Notes: a model not told the origin generated them from the sequence alone. Positions 43,834 through 54,059 are shown, counted from the stretch's first letter. The stretch: 64,000 nt of DNA from UTCFX2 sp963788305 (GCA_963788305.1 CAWBGK010000011.1:124001-188000); one strand, 5' to 3'. Numbers and translations are program-made.

Positions 43834-44836
43834 TCCTTGTCAGCTTCCCCAGCCTGTATCGCGTCGACTTCTCCTCCTCCCTGCTGTCCGTAAACACCTT
43901 GATCTCCCGGATGCTCGCCCCTTCTTCCAGTTTTAGCCTGATCCCGGTCCTCCTCAGTGCCATAAGCGTCAGCTTCTCTTCCTCGATCCCTGCCAGCCTC
44001 CCGTAAAGCTTTAAATTTCGCAGAATCTGGTCGCTTGAGATCGGTCTCCCCACGGCCCAATCCTCTGCATGGCTTCCCTGGTCTGACTTCCCTGGCTCGG
44101 CCAGCGGTGCAAAGACATAATCCTCCCCTTGAATTCCTCCCAGCCTGCCGCTCGCCTCAAGCCATTCCCGGATCGCCCCCCATGCGTCCTCGCTGAGCCG
44201 CACGCCTTCGCTCTCTGGTCGCCATCGAATCCATGTTCCGCCTGGATCGTGTTCGATTTGGCCCCACTTCAGATGCTGTAAATTCATCAGCGCTGCCCCC
44301 GCCCGCAGCCGCAGGAGCATGAAAGCATAGTCCCGCTTCCCTAATTCCGATTTGTCCAATCTCATTGTGTCGAGAAGTCTTTCCACCTCCCCCACGCTCA
44401 GAACTGCTGCCCTCTCGTACCGCCGCACCTTGGGTCGCCTCACCGTAGCAGCCGGGTTGAACCCCGCCTCGCATTCCGGATCGATCCTATGCTGATCGCA
44501 CCACCGGTAAAAATCCGCCAGGATGCCCACCCTGTTCGCTCTGGTGGACGCAGCATACCCCTCCGTCTCCATCCATGCCAGGTGCGCCTCGATGTCCTGC
44601 CTCCCCAATTCCCACGGCGCCTTCCCGGTTTGTTTCAACAGCAGCTTCCAGGTCATCTTCGCCTGCTTGATTTTGTCCCTTCGGAAAGTCCTCCCCATCT
44701 CGTCCAGCCAGCCATCGAAGCCCGTGCACCACTTCAGCATCCTCTCCGACGCCGACCGCTTCGCCAGCCCCGCCGTGTCCCCGAACAGGTACTTCAGCAT
44801 TAATGGGATTTCATGTTCCTGATCCATACATGCCAT
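43652..44836 (-). CDS. degenerate tyrosine-recombinase-like protein with repeat-encoded tail
   Basis: The 394-residue frame has an N-terminal SAM-like core-binding domain (about residues 35-125; WETEGYAASTRANRVGILADF-like) and a C-terminal catalytic-type domain with FMLLRLRAGAALMNLQHLKW (first Arg) and LTLMALRRTGIRLKLEEGAS (second Arg). The usual His of HxxR is replaced, and no convincing nucleophile Tyr context is seen apart from STRYRLGK. The last 60 residues, from about 43835 down, are translated palindromic repeat (SPHPDPLPGGEGKE twice), so the original C-terminus is lost. It may be an inactive or accessory recombinase. Confidence 0.65.
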   Translation of the reverse strand: MACMDQEHEIPLMLKYLFGDTAGLAKRSASERMLKWCTGFDGWLDEMGRTFRRDKIKQAKMTWKLLLKQTGKAPWELGRQDIEAHLAWMETEGYAASTRANRVGILADFYRWCDQHRIDPECEAGFNPAATVRRPKVRRYERAAVLSVGEVERLLDTMRLDKSELGKRDYAFMLLRLRAGAALMNLQHLKWGQIEHDPGGTWIRWRPESEGVRLSEDAWGAIREWLEASGRLGGIQGEDYVFAPLAEPGKSDQGSHAEDWAVGRPISSDQILRNLKLYGRLAGIEEEKLTLMALRRTGIRLKLEEGASIREIKVFTDSREEEKSTRYRLGKLTRSPHPDPLPGGEGKEDPDGKGGLESPHPDPLPRGEGKEGGRAGWRALALTLSLGGGKRGSG

Positions 44837-44899
44837 TCCTTTCCCCCCGAATCTAGCACAAATGTTCGATTATTGCAAGCGCCATTCTGAATCCAAAAA

Positions 44900-45062
44900 C
44901 CTCTCGCCTGTCATTGCTAACCTGTCCACGTCTTTCGTGGACGTCCCTAGCGAAGCAATCCCCTCTCGCCTGTCATTGCGAGCCTGTCCACGTCTTTCGT
45001 GGACGTCCTGAGCGAAGCAATCCCCTCTCGCCTGTCATTGCGAGCGAAGCGAAGCAATCCCC
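44900..45062. repeat. GTCATTGCGAGC...GAAGCAATCC repeats, three units
   Basis: Three consecutive units begin CTCTCGCCTGTCATTG and end GCGAAGCAATCCC. The first two contain the hairpin CCACG-TCTTT-CGTGG; the third is a shortened unit with GCGAGCGAAGCGAAGC. Related GTCATTGCGAG/GAAGCAATC repeats are widespread in environmental genomes. The spacers are too similar to each other to be a CRISPR array. Confidence 0.75.
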
Positions 45063-45188
45063 TCTTTATTTGTTTCATTCGTGGTTTTTCGTGTTATTTG
45101 TGGTTAATAATGTTTTTCGTGGTGATTTATTTCATTCGTGGTTATTTGTGTTATTCGTGGTAAATTTTGTTTTTCGTGGTTAATAAAA
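45063..45188. repeat. TTCGTGG-rich repeat
   Basis: A T-rich stretch built from variants of ATTCGTGGTTATTTGTG and TTTTTCGTGGT, at least six TTCGTGG words in 120 bases. It has no coding potential. Confidence 0.65.
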
Positions 45189-45227
45189 CAATCCATCCCC
45201 GCATCAGGCTCCCCTCACTCCATAGCA

Positions 45228-45500
45228 CACAACATCCAGACTCCACCAGTCATCAACCCTCCAACCCCAAATTCCTCCCGCAAGCGCCTCCCCGCCACCA
45301 GCCAACCTCCGAAATTTAATCACCAACCTGCCTGCGCAGGCAGGCAACCATCCACCTATCACCAACAACCAATCACCAACCTCCAACCCCTAACGACCAG
45401 CCGCCAACAACTAATCACCAACCACCAATCACCAACCTGCCTGCGCAGGCAGGCAACCAACTACTAACTGCTAACTGCTAACAGCTAATCGCTAGCTGCT
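45228..45500. repeat. CCAAC/CTAAC low-complexity repeat with GCCTGCGCAGGC palindromes
   Basis: Variants of ACCAACCACC, AATCACC and CTAACTG fill the region. The palindromic word CCTGCCTGCGCAGGCAGG occurs twice (near 45327 and 45436). The last units (GCTAACTGCTAACAGCTAA) run into the stop of the beta-CASP nuclease gene. The style matches 37960-38080. Confidence 0.7.
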
Positions 45501-46901
45501 AACCACCTCCCCCATCTCCGGATACGCCACCTGTCCCATCCCACTCTCCTTCAGCTTCCCCATCAGCGCCTCCGCCGCCTTCTCCTCCCCATGCACCAGG
45601 TAGACCTCCTTCGCCGTCTCCTTTACTCGCAGCGCATACTCCACCAGCAGCGTCTGCCCCGCGTGCGCCGAGAAGCCGCCGATCGTCGCCACCTCCGCCC
45701 GCACGTCGTACGACTCCCCGAAGATATTGACCTTCTTGATCCGGTCTGCCAGCTTCCGGCCCAGCGTATAAGGCGCCTGCCACGAAACGATCAGCACCGT
45801 GTTCAGCGGATTCTCGATGTTGTTCTTCAGGTGGTGCAGGATCCGCCCGTTCTCCGCCATCCCCGAGGCCGAGATGATCACCATCGGGTCCTTGCGGTCG
45901 TTGAGCGCCTTGGATTCATCCACCGAGCGGGTGTAGTCAGGTTTTTGAAACCCAGCGCCGAGCGGTGCCGGCCTTCGCCGACGAACTCGCGCGTCTCCTC
46001 GTCGAACACCTCCGGATGCGACCGGTAAATATCCGAAGCGTTCACCGCCAGCGGGCTGTCCACGATCACCGGGATCGCCGGCACCTCCCCGCCGTCCATC
46101 ATCACGTTCAGGTTGTAGACCAGGTCCTGGGTTCGTCCTACCGCAAACGCCGGGATGATCACCTTCCCGCCCCTATCCGCCGTCCGGTTCACAATCTCCC
46201 GCAGCTCATCATAAGCCTCCGTCGGGTCCTCGTGCGGTTTGTCTCCGTAAGTGCATTCCATGATCAGCGTGTCCGCCTTGCTCGGCAGCACCGGGTCTCG
46301 CAGCAGCGGCAGGCCCCTTCGCCCGATATCCCCGGAAAACCACAGCCGCTTCTTCCGCCAGGTGCTTCCATCCCGCTCATCAACATCCAGCACCACTGCC
46401 GCCGATCCCAGGATATGCCCCGCGTCCACCAGCGTCAAGCGTCACCCCCGGCGCGATCTCGACCGGGGCGTCGTAATCCGTCGGAGTGAAATACTGGGCC
46501 ACCATCGCCGCCTCGTTCATCGTATAAAGCGGTTCGATCGGAGCGAGCCCATCCTTCGCGTTCCTTCGGTTGACGTGTTCTGCGTCCAGCTCCTGGATAT
46601 GCCCAGAATCCATCAGCATGATATTCGAGAGGTGGCACGTCGCCGGCGTCGCATAAATCGGCCCCCGGAAACCGTCATTCACCAGGTTCGGCAGGTTGCC
46701 GCTGTGGTCGATATGCGCGTGCGAAAGCACCATCGCATCGATATTCGAAGTCTGGAAAGGAAATTTTCGGTTGCGAGTGTACGACTCTTCCCTTCTGCCC
46801 TGGAAAAGCCCGCACTCGAGCAGGATGGTTTTCCCATTAACCTCAAGCAGGTGTTGAGAGCCAGTTACCGTCCTGGCTGCCCCATAAAATGTGATTCTCA
46901 T
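45492..46901 (-). CDS. beta-CASP metallo-beta-lactamase-fold RNase (two frameshifts)
   Basis: The first frame has MRITFYGAARTVTGSQHLLE, the zinc motif SHAHIDHSGNLPNLV and ATCHLSNIMLMDSGHIQE. The second has VDAGHILGSAAVVL (third His motif), FSGDIGRRGLPLLRDP (Asp) and the beta-CASP insert with PAFAVGRTQDLVYNLN and VDSPLAVNASDIYR. The third has MVIISASGMAENGRILHHL and the C-terminal IGGFSAHAGQ. Joins fall near 46440 and 45935. The intact product of about 465 residues is a YSH1/CPSF-73-like RNA-processing nuclease, common in bacteria and archaea. The stop lies in a low-complexity repeat. Confidence 0.9.
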
Positions 46902-47029
46902 GATCTCAAATTCCTCTCTTTCGCCCTGATAAAAACTCTTCCCCTGGGCATTTCGATGATCCTTAACGGCTTTCCTTCGGTTTCAGCAGGAAATCGCTCT
47001 CCATGGTTGCCCTCACCTGCTCTTGCGGT

Positions 47030-48190
47030 TCAATTCTTGCTTTTTCCGTTGATCATCACCTTTAAGATTTCGTCACCAAAGTGGTCGAACCGCCATGGGA
47101 TGGTCTGCATCGCATCTGCCAGCTCTGCCTCGTTCCTCGGATTTTTAACCGCCAGGTTCTGCATGATATCGCGCGGCAGGACCACGTCCGAAGGCACCCC
47201 CATCCGAATCCCGGCCTGCTTTCGCCAGTCCCGCAGGACATCCAGCCGCTCTGATGTGGCCGAATCAGGGCGCGGCGAGCGCGGCGGGCGCACCGGCGGC
47301 GACGAAAGACCGTGGCTCACCGCTCGAAGCAGGTTTTGTCCGTGCCTGCGTATCTGCCCCGGGCTCATCCCCGGCAGCCGCCGAAGCTCATCCAGGCTCT
47401 GAGGAGTTTGCGAGGCAATCTCGAGCAGTGTCCGGTCGTTAAAAACCTTGAACAAGGGCCGGTCCAGCTGGCGCGCCGTATCATCTCGATATTCGCACAG
47501 CGCCTGAAGCACCGCGGCCTGATGCGGGCTCAGGTCGAACGAGCCGCTGATCCGCCAGCAGTTCGCCGGGCGTCCAGATCCGTTAGAGTTCCCATTTTCG
47601 TCCAGGCTGTTGCTCGCCAGCCTTAAAAAATCCTCCTGCGCCAGTGCCGTCAGTTCCCTTTGCTTGAGCTCCGCCTCCAAAAGGTCGCGCAGCGCGATCA
47701 GGTAGTGCGTGTCCAGCCGGGCATAAGCCAGCAGGTCAGCCGGGAGTGGGCGTTGGCCCCAATTCGCCCGCTGGTAGCGCTTCTCCACTCGCACCCCAAA
47801 CTCCGCCTCGAGCAGCGACCCCAGCCCAATCTCGGTCCGTCCCAGAATCCGCGCCGCTGCCATCGTATCAAACAGGTTCCTGACCTCGAAGCCAAAATCC
47901 CTCCGCAAACAGAGCAAATCGTACTCCGCCGCATGGAAAACCTTCTCGATCCCCGGGTCGCCGAAAATCGTCCCCAGGGGCGATAGGTCTGGGACGGCAA
48001 AGGGATCGATCATGAAATCTTCGGAAGGGACAGAGAATTGGATCAGGCAGACCCGTTCGCGGTAAGCGAACAGGCTGTTCGATTCCGTGTCGACTGCAAG
48101 TGTGCTGGCTTTCCGCAGCTGAGAGATCATAGCCGAAAGTTCAGCCTCATGCTGAATCAGGTCTACCGTGTCCAGTTCTTGCGATTCCAT
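47030..48190 (-). CDS. rnd: ribonuclease D-like 3'-5' exonuclease
   Basis: The 386-residue protein has a DEDDy exonuclease domain: STLAVDTESNSLFAY (D, E), FHAAEYDLLCLRRDFG (D) and PLPADLLAYARLDTHYLIAL (Y and D). Two HRDC-like helical domains follow (about 210-290 and 310-380; RTLLEIASQTPQSLDELRRL and NPRNEAELADAMQTIP). It trims tRNA precursors and structured RNA 3' ends. It is complete and without frameshift, on the same strand as the beta-CASP nuclease. Confidence 0.92.
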   Translation of the reverse strand: MESQELDTVDLIQHEAELSAMISQLRKASTLAVDTESNSLFAYRERVCLIQFSVPSEDFMIDPFAVPDLSPLGTIFGDPGIEKVFHAAEYDLLCLRRDFGFEVRNLFDTMAAARILGRTEIGLGSLLEAEFGVRVEKRYQRANWGQRPLPADLLAYARLDTHYLIALRDLLEAELKQRELTALAQEDFLRLASNSLDENGNSNGSGRPANCWRISGSFDLSPHQAAVLQALCEYRDDTARQLDRPLFKVFNDRTLLEIASQTPQSLDELRRLPGMSPGQIRRHGQNLLRAVSHGLSSPPVRPPRSPRPDSATSERLDVLRDWRKQAGIRMGVPSDVVLPRDIMQNLAVKNPRNEAELADAMQTIPWRFDHFGDEILKVMINGKSKN

Positions 48191-48559
48191 AGGAGCTTAT
48201 TATAGTCGATGTTTTCCCCGCCTCCGAATCCAGGCTGAACGCATGCCCCTCTGCTGGCAGGCAACAAATCACCCTTTCGAGCGTAGAAGTTAATGGCATA
48301 CCCGGATTCTACGTCGCCTAATGAGTGAAGGAAAGGCACTTTTAGAAAATTGCCATATTTGGGGGAAAAATGAAACCATTTAAGCCAATTCTTCGTCATT
48401 TTTTAACCAAAATCACCGCTTCTTGACCCTTTTTTGAGATATTCAAGAATTCTTAATCAGGTTCATGTCTTCACCCATTGGGTGAAAAGGGAAACCGCCG
48501 ATTGAAACGAGATGTTAAAATCTTGAGGTAAAGAATATTGTGAAGTAAAGGATGTTGAA
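48191..48559. other. 369-bp intergenic region at the edge of the IS island
   Basis: It holds the promoter side of rnd and the upstream part of the IS1380-type transposase. A perfect interrupted palindrome, TTCACCCA-T-TGGGTGAA, lies at 48470-48486. I could not fix the left end of the IS1380 element by matching terminal repeats. Base composition turns AT-rich from about 48300. Confidence 0.5.
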
Positions 48560-48632
48560 GTGATCAATAAAATCGAATTTTCGGCCAGAAATCTCACCTC
48601 AAATGCCGGTTTATTACTCTTACTCGAACAGG

Positions 48633-49858
48633 CTAGTAGTCTGTCAAACCTGAAACTTTGGATACAATCTTCGTAATTTTATTCGTGCATCGGCAGTTGT
48701 GAACTGCCAATGAACCTTAACAACTTCAGAGTTTCGTTGATCTTCCCAGGCTTTCACTTCCTGGATCAAGACATCTTTGTCAGGAATGCGCCGATCCAAG
48801 CACTGGCGGGTCAAAGCGGATAACTCGATCTCAGCCATGTTGAGCCAGCTTCCGTGTTTTGGTGTGTAATGCAATTCAAAGCGCTCCACTAACCGTCTGG
48901 CTTCTTGTGGCTCAAATGCCAAGTAAAAGGCAGCCCAGACATGGGTGTTAAGATTATCGAGAACCACAACGATTTTCTCGGCATCTGGGTAGAGCTCATC
49001 GGAAACAATCCGCATCACTTCAGCCCATTCAACTCTTCGGCGTTGATCGGTGATCTCGATATGCCGCTTTCCAGCCAATGGCTCCAAGAGCATAAACAGA
49101 TCCGCTACACCGCCTCGCTTGTATTCATAATCGAACCGTTCGGAGGCGCCTGGTCGTATCGCCAGCGGTTCACGGGTATCCATGAGAAGCTGTTTCGGCA
49201 TTTCATCGATGCATACCAGCGGACGTTTGGGATCGTAGGGCCTTTGGTACACGTCCAGGACGTCTTCCATGTTGCAAACGAAAGCCGCATCTGCCTTTGG
49301 AATACACCACTGCTTTCTCAGCCACGGCTTGAGTTCATTTTTTTGAGCGTGGTGCGGATAGTCTCATGGGAAACGCTATCTACGTGGCCCAAACGGACAA
49401 ACCGATCCCTCAGCAAGCGCAGTGTCCAGGCTTTTCTTCCTTCGGGCGGTGCACTACAGGCCAGGGCAATCAAATGCGCTTCCGCTTCGCCATCCAACGC
49501 ATGTTGGTACTCTCGGTCTGGCCTTTTGCGGGAGAGGGTTGCCTCCAGCCCTTTTTCAACGAACTCTTGCGCACATTCATAACAGTCACGGGTGAGACGT
49601 TGAATGCTGCGCAGATTTGCTCGTATTTCCAATTCGGACCAGCTGCGCTGCTGTCTGATTTGAGCAAAATATGAGCCCTGGTTACGCTTCGTGCAGGTGC
49701 AATTCCAGAGGAGGTTAGTTTTTCAAGGTGCTGTCGTTCTTCGTCTGTCAATTCTATAAAGTATCTTTGGTTCATGGCTCTTGCCTTCCCGTTGAGATTT
49801 GCCTCTCTGGTCGCAAGATCCGTGCCAGTTATCATATTGAGCTTTGACTATCTACTAG
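48633..49858 (-). mobile_element. IS630 family element, copy 1
   Basis: The element is bounded by CTAG at 48633-48636 and 49855-49858. Its ends are similar inverted repeats: CTAGTAGTCTGTCAAACC on the left and, read inward from the right, CTAGTAGATAGTCAAAGC. IS630/Tc1-like elements duplicate a TA within CTAG targets. It is 1226 bases, one base shorter than copy 2, and lies in the opposite orientation. Confidence 0.88.
48644..49775 (-). pseudogene. IS630 transposase, copy 1 (orfA frameshifted)
   Basis: The orfB part (48644-49270) encodes the same protein as copy 2, with LVCIDEMPKQLL and IVVVLDNLNTHVW (two Asp) and GSWLNMAEIELSALTRQC (Glu). The orfA part has the HTH region (WKYEQICAAFNVSPVTVMNV), but compared with copy 2 one base is missing in the GCGCAAGAGTTCGTTG segment near 49558. 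This shifts the frame before the second half of orfA. If not a consensus error, this copy is dead. Confidence 0.85.
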
Positions 49859-51139
49859 TAATAATGGGATTTTTAACCTGATTGATCACGACCTGGTTTT
49901 TGAGAACGCCTCCACCAACAAAATCAAAATGAACCAAATCAAGACCTTGCTATGCGGTAACTTCATTGGATTTGACAAACTGGAACGGCTGAAACTGCTG
50001 CAAAGCGATCCCCTAGTCAACGAGTTTACCATTTCAATCAAAGAACCGGAAACGGTATCCCGGTTTTTGGGAAACTTCGAGCTGCAAGACCACCCAAATG
50101 CTGAGGGAAATCAATTTCAAACTCTTCAGATAGCTCCTGAGAAAGAGCAAGCTCAAATCCATCACCATCGATATTGACAGCAGTGTGGTAAATGTCGAAG
50201 GCCATCAGGAGGGGGCAGCAAAAGGTTACAATCTAAAAAAGTCAGGAAACCGCTGTTACAACATCCAATTTGCTTACTGTGATGAAATCAAAGCCTACCT
50301 GACCGGCTATGTCAGAAGCGGAGATACCTATACGGCAAACGGCGCTGCAGAAATGATCAAGGAAATCGTAGCCCAACTCAAAGATGAAGGGCTGGAAATC
50401 ACATTTCGCATGGATAGCGGTTATTTTGACGATGCTATCCTGGAAAATATCGAATTGCTGGGTGGCAAGTATGTCATCAAGGAAAAAGGGTATTCAACGC
50501 TTGTGGCGCAAGAAACCGACCCATTGATTACCTTTGATACAGGCGAGACTGTCCGTGAGATAACCGAGTTTGTCATAGCCTTGAACACATGGAAAGAAGA
50601 CAGAAGGTTTGTGGTTTCGCGAGTTATGAAAGATGAAAAAGACAGAAAACAATTATCTTTCCTGGAAGGCGACGCATACGATTATTTCTTTTTTGTCACC
50701 AATGATATGGAACTGTCGTCAGAAGAAGTGGTTGAATTCTATGAAAAACGTGGGAACTGTGAGAATTACATAAAGGAAGCCAAGTATGACATGGCGGTTG
50801 GGCACCTGCTGATCCAGTCATTTGGGCCAATGAGGCGATCTTTCAGTTGTTGATGCTGGCTTACAATCTGTTTTTGCTGTTCAAGATGGACTTTGCAAAG
50901 GGAACGGAATATCGGCAGCAAATCACCTGTGCCTGCGGCACTGGCGCAGGCAAGACGTTCCGGTTGAAGTACATTTTCCTGGCTGGGAAGATCATCAAAA
51001 CGGCGAGAAGTGTGGTGATGAAGCTTTCTGAGAAATATCCTTATCAAGAGATGTATGTATAAAGCCTGTCTTAGAAATATCATCCTTCATGTCTCAATCC
51101 GTTGTTTTGATTTAAACCTACCAGAATAAATCATTTCAG

Positions 51140-51361
51140 ATGCCCAAATTTATGAACGAGGATAAAAATAATTATGCACATATAGAGGAAAAGATGCTAA
51201 ACTTATGTCAAGATTTTCAAAACCATCACTTTTTGAAGACAAAAAGTTGGTCGAATTTATTCGACGTAGGATCTCGGTCACTAAATATCCCAAATAAGTG
51301 GTTTATTGAAAAGGATTTCAGATTTACTCTAATTGCTCGGGGAGATAAGAGGATATGGTAG
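51140..51361 (+). CDS. small hypothetical protein
   Basis: A 73-residue open frame (MPKFMNEDKNNYAHIEEKML start, ending FTLIARGDKRIW) overlaps the ATG of the following membrane protein gene by 7 bases. Its codon use is AT-rich like its neighbour's. The product is charged and soluble, and I recognise no family. It could be a coupled partner of the DnaJ_C/HELCH protein or a chance frame in the tail of the IS1380 region. Confidence 0.4.
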   Translation: MPKFMNEDKNNYAHIEEKMLNLCQDFQNHHFLKTKSWSNLFDVGSRSLNIPNKWFIEKDFRFTLIARGDKRIW

Positions 51362-52755
51362 TCCCAGCATTAGGTTTTGGCATATTGGTTTTTTTCATTG
51401 TAGTGGCTGGTTTTACTATGGTGATTCTGAATCTGATTGCAAATAGGGAAGGATGGGAACAACCATTTTATGAGAACACCAAAGATAAGAAAATAGAAAA
51501 TGTATCCTATATGGTTGGTGGGTTTGCTGTCGTGTTGTTAATCATCCTGCTTATCAAGGTTCCCCATGACTGGGGAATTATCATATTAATCGCATTGACA
51601 GCCATTGGTATTATTGGCGGCCTAGCTACTTTCCTGATCCCATACATTAAGTCATCGTCAAATGGAGTAATGATTGGAAGACAAGGAAAAACAGAAAGCA
51701 AGAAGGAAGAAAAAAGAGCATCCCCAGATCAACAAGTCGTGGACCAAGCTGATCGGAAGGCTTTGGCCCGGTTGAACTATAAACGATCAATCCGGGTAGA
51801 TCAGGACGATCTAGGTAAAGAGAAACTGATCAGATTTAAGAGAAAGCTGTATTACGTCACAATACCGCGGCAGATAAATAAAGATTTAATTATCCGGCTC
51901 AATGGACTTGGAAAAACAAAAAACGGATTTACTGGTGACTTATTTCTCTATGTCCACCTTAATAAGGGGGATGATATAAATAAGATCATTTGGATCTCAG
52001 TTACTGACGCCAGCAATGGAGCAGAAAAAAAGATATATCTAGATGGTAAGAAAATCGTCATAACAATTCCCCCAAAGAGTCATGATGGATTAACCATTCG
52101 CCTGAAAGGACTGGGGAAGAAGGCAAGTTTCAATTGGCGTGCTCCTTTCCTTCTTCCTAAGAATGGTAATGCACTCATAAAGTTACATATATATCCAGAT
52201 TCCATCATACCCAGATATGGTACATTCGATATGCTATCTACTGAAAATATGTTATTGGAAGGATGGGTATACAATAAGTTTGATTACATAGTTTACAAAA
52301 TAGGCAGATCGTCCTTTCTTGCAGATCCACTCGGCGCTGAGGCTATCGCAAATTTATTCAACGAGGGGGGTTGTAGAGCGATTTTTGATGCCCTAACCAA
52401 TCACTTGGAATTAGACAATTTAAATATCAATCTCACCATAGCCTCTTTAATTACTAAACCCGGTGAGTGTCAGAAATCAGTAGTCTATAAAGATAATTTC
52501 CCCGATTTCAATACGTACATGATAACAATCAATCAACAATTTATTGACAATCCATTTTCTATAGCAGCCATCTTGGCTCATGAACTATGTCATGTATTTT
52601 ATTCTGAGAAAATCCATGATGAGACCACGCTGCCCGGAAACGAAAGCAAAACCTATGAGTTTTCCATAGATATAGAACGCACAGTTGATCTATTAGTCTT
52701 TATGTTCAAGCTTGGCGATTTTCAATTACGTGTTGCAAGAGATAATCGCGTTACA

Positions 52756-53982
52756 CTAGTAGATAGTCAAAGCTCAATATGATAACTGGCACGGATCTTG
52801 CGACCAGAGAGGCAAATCTCAACGGGAAGGCAAGAGCCATGAACCAAAGATACTTTATAGAATTGACAGACGAAGAACGACAGCACCTTGAAAAACTAAC
52901 CTCCTCTGGAATTGCACCTGCACGAAGCGTAACCAGGGCTTATATTTTGCTCAAATCAGACAGCAGCGCAGCTGGTCCGAATTGGAAATACGAGCAAATC
53001 TGCGCAGCATTCAACGTCTCACCCGTGACTGTTATGAATGTGCGCAGAAGTTCCGTCGAAAAAGGGCTGGAGGCAACCCTCTCCCGCAAAAGGCCAGACC
53101 GAGAGTACCAACATGCGTTGGATGGCGAAGCGGAAGCGCATTTGATTGCCCTGGCCTGTAGTGCACCGCCCGAAGGAAGAAAAGCCTGGACACTGCGCTT
53201 GCTGAGGGATCGGTTTGTCCGTTTGGGCCACGTAGATAGCGTTTCCCATGAGACTATCCGCACCACGCTCAAAAAAATGAACTCAAGCCGTGGCTGAGAA
53301 AGCAGTGGTGTATTCCAAAGGCAGATGCGGCTTTCGTTTGCAACATGGAAGACGTCCTGGACGTGTACCAAAGGCCCTACGATCCCAAACGTCCGCTGGT
53401 ATGCATCGATGAAATGCCGAAACAGCTTCTCATGGATACCCGTGAACCGCTGGCGATACGACCAGGCGCCTCCGAACGGTTCGATTATGAATACAAGCGA
53501 GGCGGTGTAGCGGATCTGTTTATGCTCTTGGAGCCATTGGCTGGAAAGCGGCATATCGAGATCACCGATCAACGCCGAAGAGTTGAATGGGCTGAAGTGA
53601 TGCGGATTGTTTCCGATGAGCTCTACCCAGATGCCGAGAAAATCGTTGTGGTTCTCGATAATCTTAACACCCATGTCTGGGCTGCCTTTTACTTGGCATT
53701 TGAGCCACAAGAAGCCAGACGGTTAGTGGAGCGCTTTGAATTGCATTACACACCAAAACACGGAAGCTGGCTCAACATGGCTGAGATCGAGTTATCCGCT
53801 TTGACCCGCCAGTGCTTGGATCGGCGCATTCCTGACAAAGATGTCTTGATCCAGGAAGTGAAAGCCTGGGAAGATCAACGAAACTCTGAAGTTGTTAAGG
53901 TTCATTGGCAGTTCACAACTGCCGATGCACGAATAAAATTACGAAGATTGTATCCAAAGTTTCAGGTTTGACAGACTACTAG
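52756..53982 (+). mobile_element. IS630 family element, copy 2
   Basis: A 1227-base element between CTAG at 52756-52759 and 53979-53982, nearly identical to copy 1 but inverted. Excising it together with one CTAG restores the reading frame of the interrupted gene. Confidence 0.92.
52839..53971 (+). CDS. IS630 transposase, copy 2 (orfA/orfB by -1 frameshift)
   Basis: orfA (likely start ATG 52839, MNQRYFIELTDEERQHLEKL) carries the helix-turn-helix DNA-binding half and ends LKKMNSSRG. At A-AAA-AAA (53271-53277) a -1 slip continues KKNELKPWLRKQWCIPKADA into orfB, which has DDE residues in LVCIDEMP, VVVLDNLNTH and GSWLNMAEIELS. This A7 slippery site and two-frame layout is the usual programmed frameshift of IS630 elements. 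The copy looks intact and potentially active. Confidence 0.9.
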
Positions 53983-54059
53983 GTTATTTCAATCAGGAAA
54001 TATTTGAGAGAATGCAAGTATACGTAACAAAAAAGATGAATTCATATGTACTTGAGTAG

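Larger units (their letters stand above)
44837..45491. other. 655-bp intergenic repeat cluster
   Basis: There is no credible gene here. Three different repeat types lie side by side and are described separately (44900-45062, 45063-45188, 45228-45500). Together with the palindromic repeats at 43.0-43.8 kb this makes a hot spot for short repeated sequences. Confidence 0.7.
48560..51062 (+). pseudogene. IS1380-family-like transposase, split by IS630 copy 1 and frameshifted
   Basis: The N-terminus (GTG at 48560; INKIEFSARNLTSNAGLLLL, then LEQA) lies left of IS630 copy 1 and continues on the other side as SNNGIFNLIDHDLVFENAST once the IS and one CTAG are removed. The rest carries GNFIGFDKLERLKLLQSDP, VVNVEGHQEGAAKGYNLKKS (first catalytic region), FRMDSGYFDDAILENIELL and FYEKRGNCENYIKEAKYDMA (the YREK-like Glu region). 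The frame also shifts near 50150 and near 50840. The tail KTARSVVMKLSEKYPYQEMY ends at 51062. This is a DDE transposase of the IS4/IS1380 group and is now inactive. Confidence 0.85.
51355..54059 (+). pseudogene. membrane protein with DnaJ C-terminal-like domains and HELCH metallopeptidase motif, split by IS630 copy 2
   Basis: The gene starts at 51355 and is cut at 52756-52759. Removing the IS630 and one CTAG joins DNRVTL to GYFNQEIFERMQVYVTKK and a TAG at 54057-54059, a protein of about 493 residues. Three membrane helices lie at residues about 3-28, 53-72 and 75-97. Two segments resemble DnaJ C-terminal substrate-binding domains: YYVTIPRQINKDLIIRLNGL with GDLFLYVHL, and IVITIPPKSHDGLTIRLKGL. 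The last third has ILAHELCHVFYSE, a zinc-peptidase HExxH, with IERTVDLLVFMFKLGDF as probable third-ligand helix. I do not know this architecture. The region is clearly AT-rich compared with the flanking chromosome, which suggests transfer. Confidence 0.8.

Noticed and set aside
44900..45062. Repeats at 44.9 kb as a CRISPR array
   Set aside because: The sequence between the repeated words is itself repeated, there are only three units, and no cas genes are nearby.
48905..49674. Plus-strand open frames across IS630 copy 1
   Set aside because: They are antisense to the transposase, and the same antisense frames appear in copy 2; no motif and no ribosome site support them.
48633..53982. Two inverted IS630 copies flanking about 2.9 kb as a composite transposon
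   Set aside because: Each copy independently interrupts a different gene, and each excises with its own CTAG to restore a frame, so the two insertions are separate events and the enclosed DNA is not a unit that moved together.
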